Of a stretch of 64,000 nucleotides of DNA, positions 49,545 through 61,318 are shown piece by piece. The notes below the pieces were generated by a model. That model was not told where the DNA came from, did not search any database, and was given only the letters and a program-made list of their open reading frames with translations. Within the stretch, counting starts at the first letter, position 1; the number at the start of each line of letters is the position of its first letter. The DNA lies in assembly GCA_964017185.1 (NCBI GenBank), contig OZ024883.1, positions 124,001 through 188,000 of the forward strand, given 5' to 3'. Origin of the DNA: Rugalucina vietnamica. Taxonomy: Eukaryota; Mollusca; Bivalvia; Lucinida; Lucinidae. The position numbers and the translations under genes are program-made.

Positions 49545-49712
49545 TGGCCACCTATTGGGAAAATAGCTGCTCATTCGGCTTACGATATGTTTCATGGTAT
49601 AAGTACCTGATTGTTAGTTTGGTTTTTTCCCACCTCAGTTTTTGGAATGGGAATCTTTTTCTGATTGCGCCTTTTCCTGATCTTTGCCTACTTGTACCAT
49701 TTTCTTAAAAAT
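49545..49712 (+). repeat. Repeat J, opposite orientation
   Basis: GGCCACCTATTGGGAAAATA to GATCTTTGCCTACTTGTACC; the conserved J end is here at the right. Confidence 0.85.
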
Positions 49713-49799
49713 TGTATTTTTATACTTTTCCAAACAGATAAAACAGGTTGTTAAGAAGGCAAATATGAAATCTTTGGTTTGATGCGCCTTTATTCATCA

Positions 49800-50341
49800 T
49801 GAAATAACATTGACCTTGAATACTTACACATCTTTATTGACTTCATATGTTGTCTGCATCTGCCAAGTTTCATGTCTCAGGCTGCAATAGTTTCCCAAAT
49901 ATCCATCATGCATTGTTTTCAACTTTTCACATGTAAAAGCCTATGCTTCCAAAATTGACCTTGCCGTGAAATAGGTCAAGGTCATTCCTGGGTCATCATT
50001 TAATCAAACTATGATGGGCTAGAGTCCCCAATACTACATACCAAGTTTCGTGGAAATCGGCCCACCGGTTCTGGAGAAGATTGATTTTTGAAGGGTTTTT
50101 ATCATATATGAGCGTAGCGGCCATCTTGATTATATGACGAAGATATCGCGACCAAAGTTTCCATGCCACTACCCAAAGAGGCTCTTCATAAAATTTCAAC
50201 TTGATCGGCCAATCGGTTTCAGAGAAAAAGATCTTTGAAATTGTGACTTAATTTTGATATTTCTTTGACCTATAGTCAAGGTCAAGAAATGACCTTGACC
50301 TTAACTATTTATATACCGTCATTGATTCCATTACTTGTCTG
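49800..50341. mobile_element. Diverged C-like element (C4), left part
   Basis: AATAGGTCAAGGTCATTCCT, TTGAAGGGTTTTTATCATAT, GATCGGCCAATCGGTTTCAG and TGACCTTGACC. Broken at 50341 by the 7.17-kb element and continued at 57512. Confidence 0.75.
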
Positions 50342-52137
50342 CACTGCATGAAAAGGTAATTTTACCGAAATTTGTTGGCGTACGTAAATATGTGATAAAT
50401 TCTGAAGCTATATGAAATACCATTTTACATACCGCATAATTAGATAGTGCATATCGCATGTGTTTAATGACTTTTATACAATAAATAAATCTCTGGTAAA
50501 TGTGAGTTCAATATTTATCGTGTTGGTAAACAGTTATGCATATTGTATTGAAATTTCCTGTATCTCACATAGTTGGGCAAACATTGTTTCATATAAGCAT
50601 TTAGCTGAACATTTACCCAGGATCAGTGCATAACGTGGATACCGTATTTATATATCTGAATTTCTATGCTCTAAACATGGTGAAATGTTGGCCAATTATT
50701 TAACAGACAGTGCCAACTTACGGCTACATATGCGCATATAGCTCATTTATGCATGCCTGTTTACTGAGGCTAAACCATGACAGAAAATGCTAAAATTTAC
50801 TCGATCATTTACATAGATTGTTTTTATGCATCAAAGTCTTGGTTTGGGGATCAAGATAAATAGCGTATGCACATAGTCAAATGCTTGTGCCTGTTTTGTT
50901 TCAATGAAAACACCTCTGTAAAACTGGATGCATTTCATGTTGATATTTATACAGCTATGCAGACGTAGTGAAAAACGAAATGCATCTGTGTAATGATCAT
51001 GCAGGCGTTCAAGATACTCTACGGACGTGCTCAAAAAGTAAAACAAAAACGCAATTGTCTTTGATTTTCTGTATTTCATACTATTTTCGCAAATAGGCAA
51101 GAACATAAGCAAGTTATAAGAAGTAAAATACAGGCCTGTATTAATTTGATATCATGAATGCTTAATATCATTAATGCGAAATTGGCATCGTAGTCAAATT
51201 TTCATTCATTTTAGCCGCATCGTCTTGATCGCTTGGTGTGATACATGTAGTGGTAGTGACACTACAAAGACAAACGAGTGCATATGGTTCCTGTCGATAT
51301 GAAAAGCTCACATCAACAGATACCTCCTCCAAAACAGAGACTCGTATAAAATAAATGTTCACCTCAGGAATCATTGATAGGCAAAAGCAAACTGAGATTA
51401 GCCATGACATCAATGCTACATGTTTTAGATGGTTTATTCCAAGCCTTGGAAAAACTCACGACCACATACATGCACATTTAAAGCCTCAGTTCAGTTGAAT
51501 ATCTGTGTGATTTTTCAAGGCCGATCTCACTGTATCTTGATGTATTAAACTGCAGTCTCGCCTGCTTCAGTTTGTCGTTGATAATTTTAAGCGAGTAGTG
51601 TTGAGGAACACTTCTAATTAGCACAGCTGGTGTCTGGTTGGAACATTATCTCTGAATGCGGAGCCGTAACGGCTGTTTATAATTTATGCAATATGTTGTA
51701 CATTGCATTAGGTAAAAGGCGGGAAATTACATCGAGTTAGATTTAGATTTTCTAAAGTTTTTGCGAAATTTAAAATTATAGTCTATTTTAGTCAAAAATG
51801 CTAATAAACCACCAAGGATTTAATCGATTCTCTTCGAAGCCAAGAAAACTACATACATTAATTTTGCTTCATTAAATACACAAACAAAAGATTTCCGTAA
51901 CATTTACTGTGAAATTGTTTGGCATAACAAGTTTCAGCAGTGAGAAAAATCTTAAGCTCAATGACGAAATTTTTATTTTCCTAGTTCCTTAGCAACGATA
52001 GACTGCTTTCCGAGAGGTACATTACATGTAGCTCCTAGGACTTTACGCAGCGCTCGTGAACGTTTTTGTGAAATACCGTTGCATGCATCGTAAATAGTTA
52101 CAAAGCACAAAATAACTGCGTTTGCCTTATGTTTAAG

Positions 52138-52273
52138 CGGTTCTAACGAGTACCCACAATCTATGTTTTGAAGCAAAAATAAGAAAAATAGGTATACCCC
52201 TGCATGCCCCAGTTTTGCTATATAAAACTGGGGTATATGTGTTTTTTGTCTCACGGACATGTTTTCCTGATGT
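52138..52273. mobile_element. MITE family D, half copy
   Basis: GCGGTTCTAACGAGTACCCA to CGGACATGTTTTCCTGATG; the other half of the palindrome is absent. Confidence 0.8.
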
Positions 52274-52767
52274 GAACCCGTCGAAACTCCTTTACAATAT
52301 TACAATTACACGGACTTTTATCGTGATGCACCGCCGTGTATGAAATAATAGCACAAACTTTTGTTGACTATATATGATATGAAGAAATGTGGACTTAATA
52401 TTTCTAAATAGTCCCGAACTTTGTCAAACTGGAGAATTTGCTATAGTGACCGTTTACAAATTTTGTTTCGTGTTACCTATAAGGTATATAATGCCATTTT
52501 GTAAACATGTTGTGGCAAAGGTCATATTGGTTCCGTGTTCCGTTAACTAAACAGTTAAAACGGGATTCAGTCGGTCACGGGGAGGTGACAATAAACAATC
52601 GTCGACAGCTCAAAATAATTTTTGTACTATTCCAGTGATGTGTACACAGATTAAGCATCACCTTCCAATGTTAAAAAAGAGCATGTTGCCTGAATATTTT
52701 CTTGAACTACTGGAATCCCATTAGACGCTACACATGAACGAAACATAATTGGATAAGGAATCAGTAG

Positions 52768-52772
<5 letters not shown>

Positions 52773-52816
<44 letters not shown>
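52773..52816 (+). repeat. Poly-A run
   Basis: About 43 A. May be the tail of a retroposon lying to the left, but no body was recognised. Confidence 0.9.
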
Positions 52817-52817
<1 letters not shown>

Positions 52818-53021
52818 GTTTTGACCAAAGAAACTCAGATGCGCCATATATGTGAATGTGAGTATGCCAAACGAAACAAAAGTTTCCTCAGTAGCTCAGT
52901 GTATAGCATCAGGATAACATGCTTTTAAACAATATAATTATAGCGGGTTTTGTACGTGTACCCCCTACTGTGAGACGATCCTACAATTTATGTTATCGTA
53001 ATCATGGTGGTCTTCATAATT

Positions 53022-53247
53022 GAGCCGCCTCATGGGAAAACAAACAATCTACATATGCGAAAACAAAGACGCAGATCAGCAGACCGCGAATCTGACCAGC
53101 GCCTTTGTTTTCGCTACACGGAAAGTACACTTCCTTTTCTTTTTAAATCCGAAATTTCAAGCTTATGGCCTGCTTCTGTGATTGTACAGCTTGGTTTGTG
53201 TCGGACCTGTTCGGAAACCACATTGTTGTTTATCCCACTAGCGGCTC
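53022..53247. mobile_element. MITE family A
   Basis: GAGCCGCCTCATGGGAAAAC to TATCCCACTAGCGGCTC, AATT on both sides. The central palindrome is degraded. Confidence 0.85.
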
Positions 53248-54893
53248 AATTATGGTCACTAAAAGTTTAGTACAGTCTCGTGCCCTAACTGACCATATAT
53301 TTTAAACCAATAAATGGGCATGCCCAGGAAAAGTGGTGGTTAAAACCATGCAAACGCATAAGCCATGATATTATCATGCTTACATGTATTTATCACAAAT
53401 ACTGTGGCTCAATAGCCATCCCAAGTGGTCCTAATTAGTGACCACATTGTAAGGCAATAATATGTATATTCCTGCTGAGATTATTAACTTCTACCAATTA
53501 TCTCATGAGGCTCAAAAATGAGCTAGGTATTGAGACTGTGGTTAAGACTGCAAAGCAATGATGAGCATGATTTCCATAGTGCAAAATTGTTAAATATTGA
53601 ATAGAATTGGAAACACACTTATATAACGCCAAGATTTTCTAGTACCAGACGTTCTACAAGAATTGATGCTTAACATCCCAGTCAACAGCTATGGTCATGT
53701 CAGGACGTTGCCTCCATCACATACTTTCTGCTTACCATATTGAACATTGTACTTGAAGTATAAAGAGGTTGTGGGTTTGAAGTATGTGTAGGTCTCAGTT
53801 AGATACGAATTCTGATTATTTCGCCAATAGCTGGCACTCACCATCTATTCACAGAACAATCACGTACATATGTTTATCTTTTCCTAAGCCGTTGTATAAA
53901 ATATATGTTTAGGTTCAGCATTCCTGAAAAGTTTCAGCAATACGTAACAACGCATATGACTTTTTAAATACTTTCACTAAATAATTTTGCTGCTTGCTTT
54001 GCCATTCGTATGTAGCTGTTCAAGGAACGTAAACAGATCAAGTGATAGAAATACCCAATCTCGGCATTTTAAAATCTCTATTCTCAATCAAAAACATTAT
54101 GTACGCTAACTGTTTAAATCATTGCCAACTTGAAGTACATGTATATGCGCATTCGAAATGAATTTGAATATTAAGTTATTTAAATGTAGAAGAAAACTTG
54201 ATTAAATCGGAATAATACAGGTCTGATGAATGCTGGATGCCGAATGATAATAAATTATGAATAGAAAAACAAAATAAACATGTAAATGAGCATTTTAAGA
54301 GGAATAAGTAGGCATAAGTGACAGTTGACAACTGTCTTATTTCAAAAACTTCATAGCAAGTGTCAGATTCCAACAGAATGTAGTTTTCAATCTGCTTCCT
54401 TGTAACCCTGTCACATATAGTAGATTTTTAACAAGTACATAATATATGTGTTTATGCATAAGCGACATCATTTACGTATTTTCATCATTCAGCCTAATTT
54501 TCTTACAGAGAAAAGGGATAATGCATTTTTATGTCTTGAAAATAAAAACGCACAGCGCACGGTGATATTTCGCGTCCTGTAACATTTTTTCTGTCAGTGA
54601 CAAAGATGGCTCCCAACATTGATAAATCCTACAAACAGGCCGGATAGCATTGAGGTAAATGTTCGTGCGAACAAGAAGTTTCTGGCCATAGTTTCAGAAA
54701 TAGCTCCATGTCATTTTTACAGACGCGTGCGTTGAAAAATTGCACACTTATTATTATCAGTTTGTCGGTATTTAGCTCTTATTTCATATTTTCTTTTATC
54801 CATTCGTTGTTATACAAACTTCATTACGCAGGAAAAAAAGTATGGACTTTTTAAGATTTTAAGTCCAAGCTGTAGAGTCACCATGGTATTTTG
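53248..54893. other. Interior of the CACTA-like element, nothing recognised
   Basis: A SINE-L-like scrap (CTTAACATCCCAGTCAACAG) lies at about 53668; no coding features. Confidence 0.5.
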
Positions 54894-54897
54894 TTAA

Positions 54898-55550
54898 ACA
54901 GCAGTCACACATTAGTGTACATGTATAAGCCAAACGCGCGGGACGGGCGTATTGACAAAACTGTAAAATTCAACATACGCCAGGAGCACGTCGGAGACAC
55001 GTTAGAAGCGCGTTACACGCGCATTTTGTACGCTGTGTGCACGTTGATATACGTCGCTGTAAGTCGCTGCGCGCTCCAGGCGCGTTTCGGCTAAAAAAAT
55101 GAACATGCTTAAAATTTTGTAGAAGTTCGTCGTGTCCCGGGCGTGTGTCTTATATGTTTCGAATAAGTTCCAAGCGCGTTACAGGCACGTTGAATACGTT
55201 TCGAACGCGTTCGGCGCATGTTTGAGGCACACCAATGTACACTACATGCGCGTTCCGAAATTATTAGATAATGCTTCAGTAGCGTGCCCCATGCATGTGT
55301 GAGACGCGCGCTGAATGCTTGCTGTGCGCCTGTAGCGCGTGCATAGCGTGTTTAGGACGTAACACAAACGTACCCCAAAACTTTGATATTTTTATACGCC
55401 CGGCACACGCCTCGGTCATGCGCTCCTGTGTGACTGCTAAAGCGAGTAAAAAGGAACAAATTTATTGTATACGTGCAAAATCTTCATCGTGTTGAGATTT
55501 TTCATACGCCACGGCGCGCATTTGGGTTAAACGCCATAGTGTGACTGTTG
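54898..55550. mobile_element. CpG-rich TTAA-flanked element, 653 bp
   Basis: ACAGCAGTCACAC at the left and the inverse CAACAGTCACAC at the right; TTAA immediately outside both (54894-54897, 55551-55554). TTAA duplications point to piggyBac or Kolobok. The inside is unusually rich in GCGCGTT/AACGCGC and other CG-containing words, unlike the AT-rich surroundings. No transposase frame. Confidence 0.7.
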
Positions 55551-55554
55551 TTAA

Positions 55555-57321
55555 GCCTTTCACATTTATTTATTTATTTATTTATTATTTTCATAGATAT
55601 ACAAAATGTATAGAATTCATGCATGGCTATGGTTAAAATTATACAGTGTATCATTTTTATTCCTAATTTTACAGTTGAAATATTCAACTTTCTAGTACTT
55701 CCGCTTTAAACAATATCATTTTCATATTCGTTATTGGTGTATTGTTTACAACGCTGTAAATACGACAAAATGACTTTTGATTATGCTAATTGTCCATATG
55801 GCTAGGGAATACTTTCGGAAGCTTTGATCTATCTGCAGGTACCAATTGTGTTAATCAAATTATCAATATGCTAAGAATATGTCTGCATCATACACTCATT
55901 GGGTCATTCAGAGAAATACACTGGAACGTGGAGCTTCGAATGATTTTTCATATATTACAAATATTTCAAAGATTTCGGGGACGGATATTAAATACGCTGA
56001 ATAAATTAAATATGTGTGCGCGAAAAAAATAAAAGGGAAAAAAATAGCAATGCAGATTTCATTTGTATTTGATATATTTATTTGCTTGTTGTTGAATGAC
56101 ACGTCAACTTCTGTATCAAATCCGATGCACCATGTTCAAAACGACAACAGAAATATCTGAAACGCCATGAATTCGAAAACCGATGCAGAGGAATACAATG
56201 GAATAAAAAAATAATTTTCGGCATTTACATCCGCTCGCTACGCATACGCGTATTCATCAATGCAAAGAATTAAGTTTTTATTGAGAAAATATATTTTATC
56301 AATTTAACCCCAGTTTCATCCAGCATTTATTGTATGTAATTGTTTAAAATGCGGAGAGGGGATGGAGTTCTATTTGACAAAGACGAATTTTGAACGAAAC
56401 CGCGCATGTCTCAAACAAGTCAAAAATGAATTGAAACAAAACGCGGGAAATAAGACAATTTCGAATTGAAGAAAGAAACAAAAACGCTGGAAATCCGAGA
56501 AAGGGAACCGACGACGAACAACACGTTATGGTATTACTGTACACAATTGTGTGCCAATGTTCGTTTGTTTGAAGCGAACCTCCAACAAATAGAATGAACC
56601 ATTGTCCTAAATATGCCCACTAATATCGCCCCTATAGAAGCCCATGTAAATAGGTACGCATATGCCATTTATAAAGTATACACCATATAGACAAACACAC
56701 ATGCATATTGATGTTTAACCACATTTAACAATGACGCAGCAGCATGCGCATATATCATTTATCAACATTTGATTACCAAGAAGCATACGACCAAACAGAT
56801 ATGCGGCCTACTATGTAAACCCGGTCGAATTCTATGTTTATACTCATTTCACCTACGTTACCTGCCATGTTAAATGTATACATTCTAACATATTTACTAA
56901 TATATCACCGAGTGCATGCATTCTAGGATTTGTCAAATATTTCTACGGCTGTGTATAAAACATTTGCATTCCAAGTTTACATGCATCGTTAAAAATGGAA
57001 GCACATTATGTTTAATTTCAGTTTATGCAAGTTATCAAACATCTGTCTTTCTTACAATGCATGCGTCCGATAAATAAGATGTGCATTTTGATCTTTACCA
57101 TAACCTTTCGTATGTCTATAAATGCCGTGTGCCTACAACTGTTTACGAAGCTATACAAACATGAAGTGTACCATTTATGTATACATATTGTAAATTTCCG
57201 TATATAGTAAAATGAGAATACCTCTGGAAATGGTGCAATGCCTTTTTTATTTTAATACCCGAAGTTTAGATAAATAATTTTATTAGTTGAACATGGACTA
57301 AGAGGTAGGTTCATAGGGTTG
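55555..57321. other. Interior of the CACTA-like element, nothing recognised
   Basis: ATTT microsatellite at 55566-55590. Repeated short words around TATGCATATG and ATTTACATGCAT are plausible subterminal motifs. No gene. Confidence 0.45.
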
Positions 57322-57511
57322 TAAATACGGTATCCACGGCATGAACATACCTGGTTTTGAAAAGGTAAATATCAAATTTTCGGATCTGTAAATGATAGTC
57401 AAAGATAAGGCAAACGATCACAACCGAATGGTAAACATGTATAAATTTAGGCATCCACACATATTTACATAGGGTTTACCTAGGTGTATAAATCGAACTT
57501 TTCATCCAGTG

Positions 57512-58467
57512 CTGCATCTAGCAATTTTCAAGTCTCAGGCTGCAACAGTTTCCAAAATATCCAATGTTTTGGCCTTTTCCCTATGTTTCCAAAAGTGACC
57601 TTGCCATAAAATAGGTCAAGGTCATCTCAGAGTCATTATTTTTGCAAATAATGATGGGCTGGTGTACCCGATGCTACATACAAAGTTCAACTGAAATCGG
57701 CTCACTTTTTTCAGGTTCTGGAAAAGAAGATTTTTAAAGGGTTTTTACCATATATGAACATGGGGGCCATCTTGGTCATGTGACCAAGATATCGCAACTA
57801 CAATTTTAATTCCACTATCCAAGGAGGCTCTTCAAAAATTCCAATTTCATTGGTCAAGCTGTTTCAGAGAAGAAGATCTTTGAAATTGTGACTTATTTTT
57901 TTTTGATATTTCAATGACCCTGGGTCAAGGTCAAGAAATGACCTTGACCTTTATTAATTACATACCTTCATTGACTCTACTAGTTGTCTCCATCTAGCAA
58001 CTTTAAAGTCTCAGGCTGAAATAGTTTCCAAAATATTCATTGTTTTCGCCATTTCCCATGTAATAGCCTTTGTTTCCAAAATTGACATTGCCGTAAAATA
58101 TGTCAAGGTCATCCTACGGTCATCATACGAACAAACTATGATGGGATGGAGTTCCGGATGCTACATACGAAGTTTCGTGCAAATCGGCTCACCGATTCTG
58201 GAGAAGAAAATTTTCGAAGAGTTTTTAACATATATGGGCGTGGCTGCCATCTTGGTCATGTGACTAAGATCCTGTGAACAAACTTTCATTAAACCTACCC
58301 ATGGAGGCTTTACATAAAAATTCAACTTGATCGGCCGAGCCGTTTCAGATAAGAAGATCTTTGAAATTGTGGACAACTACGGACGACGGACGGACGATGA
58401 CGGACGGACGACGGAGCATGGGTATACTATAAGCTCACCTGTGAGCCTTCGGCTCAGGTGAGGTAAA
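57512..58467. mobile_element. Diverged C-like element (C4), right part
   Basis: Two units (AAATAGGTCAAGGTCATC, CATATATGGGCGTGGCTGCC), GACGGACGGACGATGACGG spacer and CTCAGGTGAGGTAAAA end. Confidence 0.85.
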
Positions 58468-59302
58468 AAGTAAACCCTACAGGGCATATATGATCTAAAT
58501 AAATAAACATTTCTATGTTTGTTTTTAAGATATGGACTAAGAGAAGAAGCATTAACATTGAAAACAACACATTTAAAATGTGACCTAGATTTTGACCCTT
58601 AGCCCAATCCCCGGGCATGGGCCCAATCCCCGGGCATGGGCCCTGGGGTCCAAACTCATGGAAAGAAAGCAAACCCTTTGGGATGCATATGGTCCAAATA
58701 TGAATGGTTTGTGATGGTTGATTTATGAGATATAGACAACTAGTGAAACTTTGACCAAAAACTTACACATTTTTAAATTTTCATGTCAGTTTCTAGCATT
58801 CAAGGGCACATAACTCATTAATTAACCAAGCTACACAAAAATCCCCATAATTCTGCAATAACCAAGCATTGGTCAATATTTCCTCAAAATATGGTTTGAT
58901 TATGTAGCTTTGGAGAGACGTGTTCATGTTTTTGGCAAAGTTGGTTGATTAAAAATACTCAAAATTCAAGACCTTGTATCAATGTTATATTTCTGTGTAC
59001 TTTTTAGAGGTACATAATTAATCTTCATATCAATATACTATGTGACTAATGCCCTTTCATTGTATGATAAAACATTTTGGCTGCACTTTATAAAAACAGT
59101 GAAAATTGATGATTTTTCCTTAAGTTAAAACAGGTATGGAATTACCCCACCCACTTTAATTTCCCATAACTACCAAATCAAAAGCCCGTTCAACTCAAAC
59201 TTTTCACGAATGCATGTCCCCTTTATGTGGCTATATGCTATCAAAATATTATTAAAAAATTCAGGTACCACCAAAACCCCCTTATGGAGACTGGTCCTTT
59301 AC
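58468..59302 (-). repeat. Repeat M, right copy (inverted)
   Basis: Complement of 48604-49405 with few differences, including the CCCCGGGCATGGGCCC part, which is duplicated here. Confidence 0.9.
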
Positions 59303-60230
59303 ACAAAGCTTAATATACTAGTGGAGATGGAAATGACATGAATCCTGCACTTCCGGATACAAGCATGAAACTTGGCAGATATGTTTATAAGCATGAACTT
59401 TTTGAAATTTTCTCGTTAGCCAATCAAAATTACTCCAATTTTCAAGATGGCGGCTCGAAATTCCAAGATGGCTGCCAAAATAAATATTAAATTAAAAAAT
59501 GGTGTTCTAGTCATTGAGAAAAAACTTAATAATGCTGAAAACAATATTTCTGGATTATTTGCAAATAAATAAATATTTAATTGAGTCAATATTGCCTTTG
59601 TGGGATTTTAGAAGGGGCCCACAATGGGGAAAAGTATTGCAATTTAGCTGAAAAAGCTGTTTTGCAACAAAACTCGTTTTATACTTAAGTGAAAAAAAAA
59701 ACTAAATTAAATTGTCATTATTGCCTTTACTCAAGTCATGAATAACATAGTTTCAGTTTTAATGGGTACTGGAAATAAGGTCTATTTGAATTATGGGGTT
59801 GCTGAGGGGCAAAATTTGAAACTGATTAGAATGAAGAATCGTGAAGTTTCTAACCTTTACTGGGAAATATAAAAATTTATAATGCAAATGCACTTTGCTC
59901 TACACATTTTGATAATACAATTCTTCTTCGTTTACTTCTTTATTTACTTCTTCTTCTTCTTCCTCTTCTTCTTCTTCTTATAAAATATCATGATGAACGA
60001 TTTTAACATGAAATGAACTATATACAGCCAAAAAAAAGTGCTACTTAGGATTGCAATAAACTTAAGCTGGCTACTGATGCTTCCAAATAGTTTTCGTTCA
60101 CACCAACGACGACAACAGAAACAACAACAAGTGCATGTACTACTAATACTTTTCATCTTTAATGTACATTCTGTGCACATTTTTAATCTTTAGTGGTACA
60201 TTTTTGAAAGTGGATGAATAGGGCAATTTA
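59303..60230. other. No gene recognised; TTC-rich tract
   Basis: A CTTCTTCTTCTTCTTCCTCT tract at about 59928-59980. CAAGATGGCGGCTCG and CAAGATGGCTGCC occur 25 bases apart at about 59442-59475. Confidence 0.5.
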
Positions 60231-60399
60231 AGCTCTAACCTCCCACTTGAATGTTAAGGAAGTCTATTAGAAAGTTTTCATTCATCCTGGATTTCATCTA
60301 TATGCTTGCATCGTCACAGATTCTATTTTCTACATAATGTGCTGCTGTTCTGTTGGAGGAGTAGCACCAGCTTGATTGTTTCATGAAGCCTGGTCGCTA

Positions 60400-61285
60400 G
60401 ACTCTATCGGTGTCTTTAATTCTTAATGAGACTTAACGGGTGTCTTTGTAGCATTTCTGTGTTTTCGCCTTGAGAGTGGATTCCATCCTATAAGTCTCTG
60501 TAGAAAACCTTTCTTTAGATGTTGCTCATCAGGCATTCCTATATAAAGTTGGCGCATCTTAGCTGTGAAACTATAATACCATTTGCAATTTTTTGCGTCC
60601 TTTGATTTCTCCAGATCACTGTGTCTGTAAGCTTGTTTTAACGTTTGATTTTAAGTTTTATCAAGCACCTTTGGTGATCTCTTTGAATGATGTTGATATA
60701 ATAGCCATGTCACGCATGAATATAGGAGAGCTGACTGAGCCATGTAGACTTTCAGCTTGGTATCGACCTTTGTTTCATTTCGCTTATAACATTTGCACAT
60801 ATTCTTCCAAATGCCACACTGGCTTTTGCTGTTCTAGTCATCAATACGCACTGTTCTGGAGAAACTGCTTCTCGGGTAGATGAATGTATTAAACAAATCA
60901 GTATTTGTCCTCTGTGTCTGGTGTGGGTTCGAGCCCCGCGCTGGCAACATTTGAGACAAGCCAACTTCTGCTTGCGGATGTGCCAGGTGTTTTTTTTCTC
61001 GGGAATCATCCGTTTTCGCCCACCTACTGATTGGCCCGTCTCATATGAGCTGAAAAAATCTTGAAAGGGACGTAAAACTGAATTGAAAAAGTATTTGACC
61101 ATTCGTAGTGATTTGCGGATTATTGTACAGCTTTCCGGTGCCGATTGGAGAACAACATTTGTCTTTTTTTTGTTGATTGTAAGGTCATAGCTATCACAGG
61201 TAATCCATGTGGATCTGTTGCACCATGCATTTATGCCTATGAGCTGGTATTCTTCGCCGTTTCCATTATCTTTGTCATCTGCATA
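60400..61285 (-). pseudogene. Decayed LINE reverse transcriptase, C-terminal part, split by SINE K
   Basis: From 61285 leftward the minus strand reads YADDKDNGNGEEYQ, then DSYDLTINKKKTNVVLQSAP, the YADD box and the following GLTISxKKTxVM strand of non-LTR reverse transcriptases. After a SINE K insertion (60905-61092) it resumes with RTAKASVAFGRICANV, TKLKVYMAQSALLYSCVTWL, LYQHHSKR and GMPDEQHLKK, the usual order of the thumb and tail of such LINEs. Frame changes and in-frame changes show it is dead. It is a different LINE from the one at 61.3 kb, on the opposite strand. Confidence 0.7.
60905..61092 (+). mobile_element. SINE K, 5'-truncated
   Basis: Starts within the tRNA-like head (GTGTCTGGTGTGGGTTCGAG, B-box) and runs through GACAAGCCAACTTCTGCTTG and TGATTGGCCCGTCTCATATG to GACGTAAAACTGAATTG. 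Confidence 0.8.
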
Positions 61286-61287
61286 GA

Positions 61288-61316
61288 AAGGTACAAGTAG
61301 GTAAAGATCAGGAAAA
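61288..61316 (-). repeat. Repeat J, end part left of the L1-type insertion
   Basis: AAAGGTACAAGTAGGTAAAG followed by ATCAGGAAAA; continues at 63540. Confidence 0.85.
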
Positions 61317-61318
61317 TA

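Larger units (their letters stand above)
50342..57511. mobile_element. CACTA-like (CMC/EnSpm) DNA element, 7170 bp
   Basis: Termini CACTGCATGAAAAGGT and (inverse) CACTGGATGAAAAGTT match at 14 of 16 positions. CTG flanks both sides (50339-50341, 57512-57514); removing the element restores TGTCTGCATCTAGC, as in related units at 49855 and 57975. CGTGGATACCGTATTTA (50634-50650) is inverted at 57322-57338, a subterminal repeat. CACTR ends, 3-bp duplication and subterminal repeats are the signature of the CACTA group. No transposase domain was recognised among its short frames, so it is probably non-autonomous. It carries a D fragment (52138-52273), an A-run (52773-52816), a family A MITE (53022-53247) and a TTAA element (54898-55550). 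Confidence 0.8.

Noticed and set aside
52773..52816. Tail of a recent retroposon
   Set aside because: No retroposon body or target duplication could be recognised next to the A-run.
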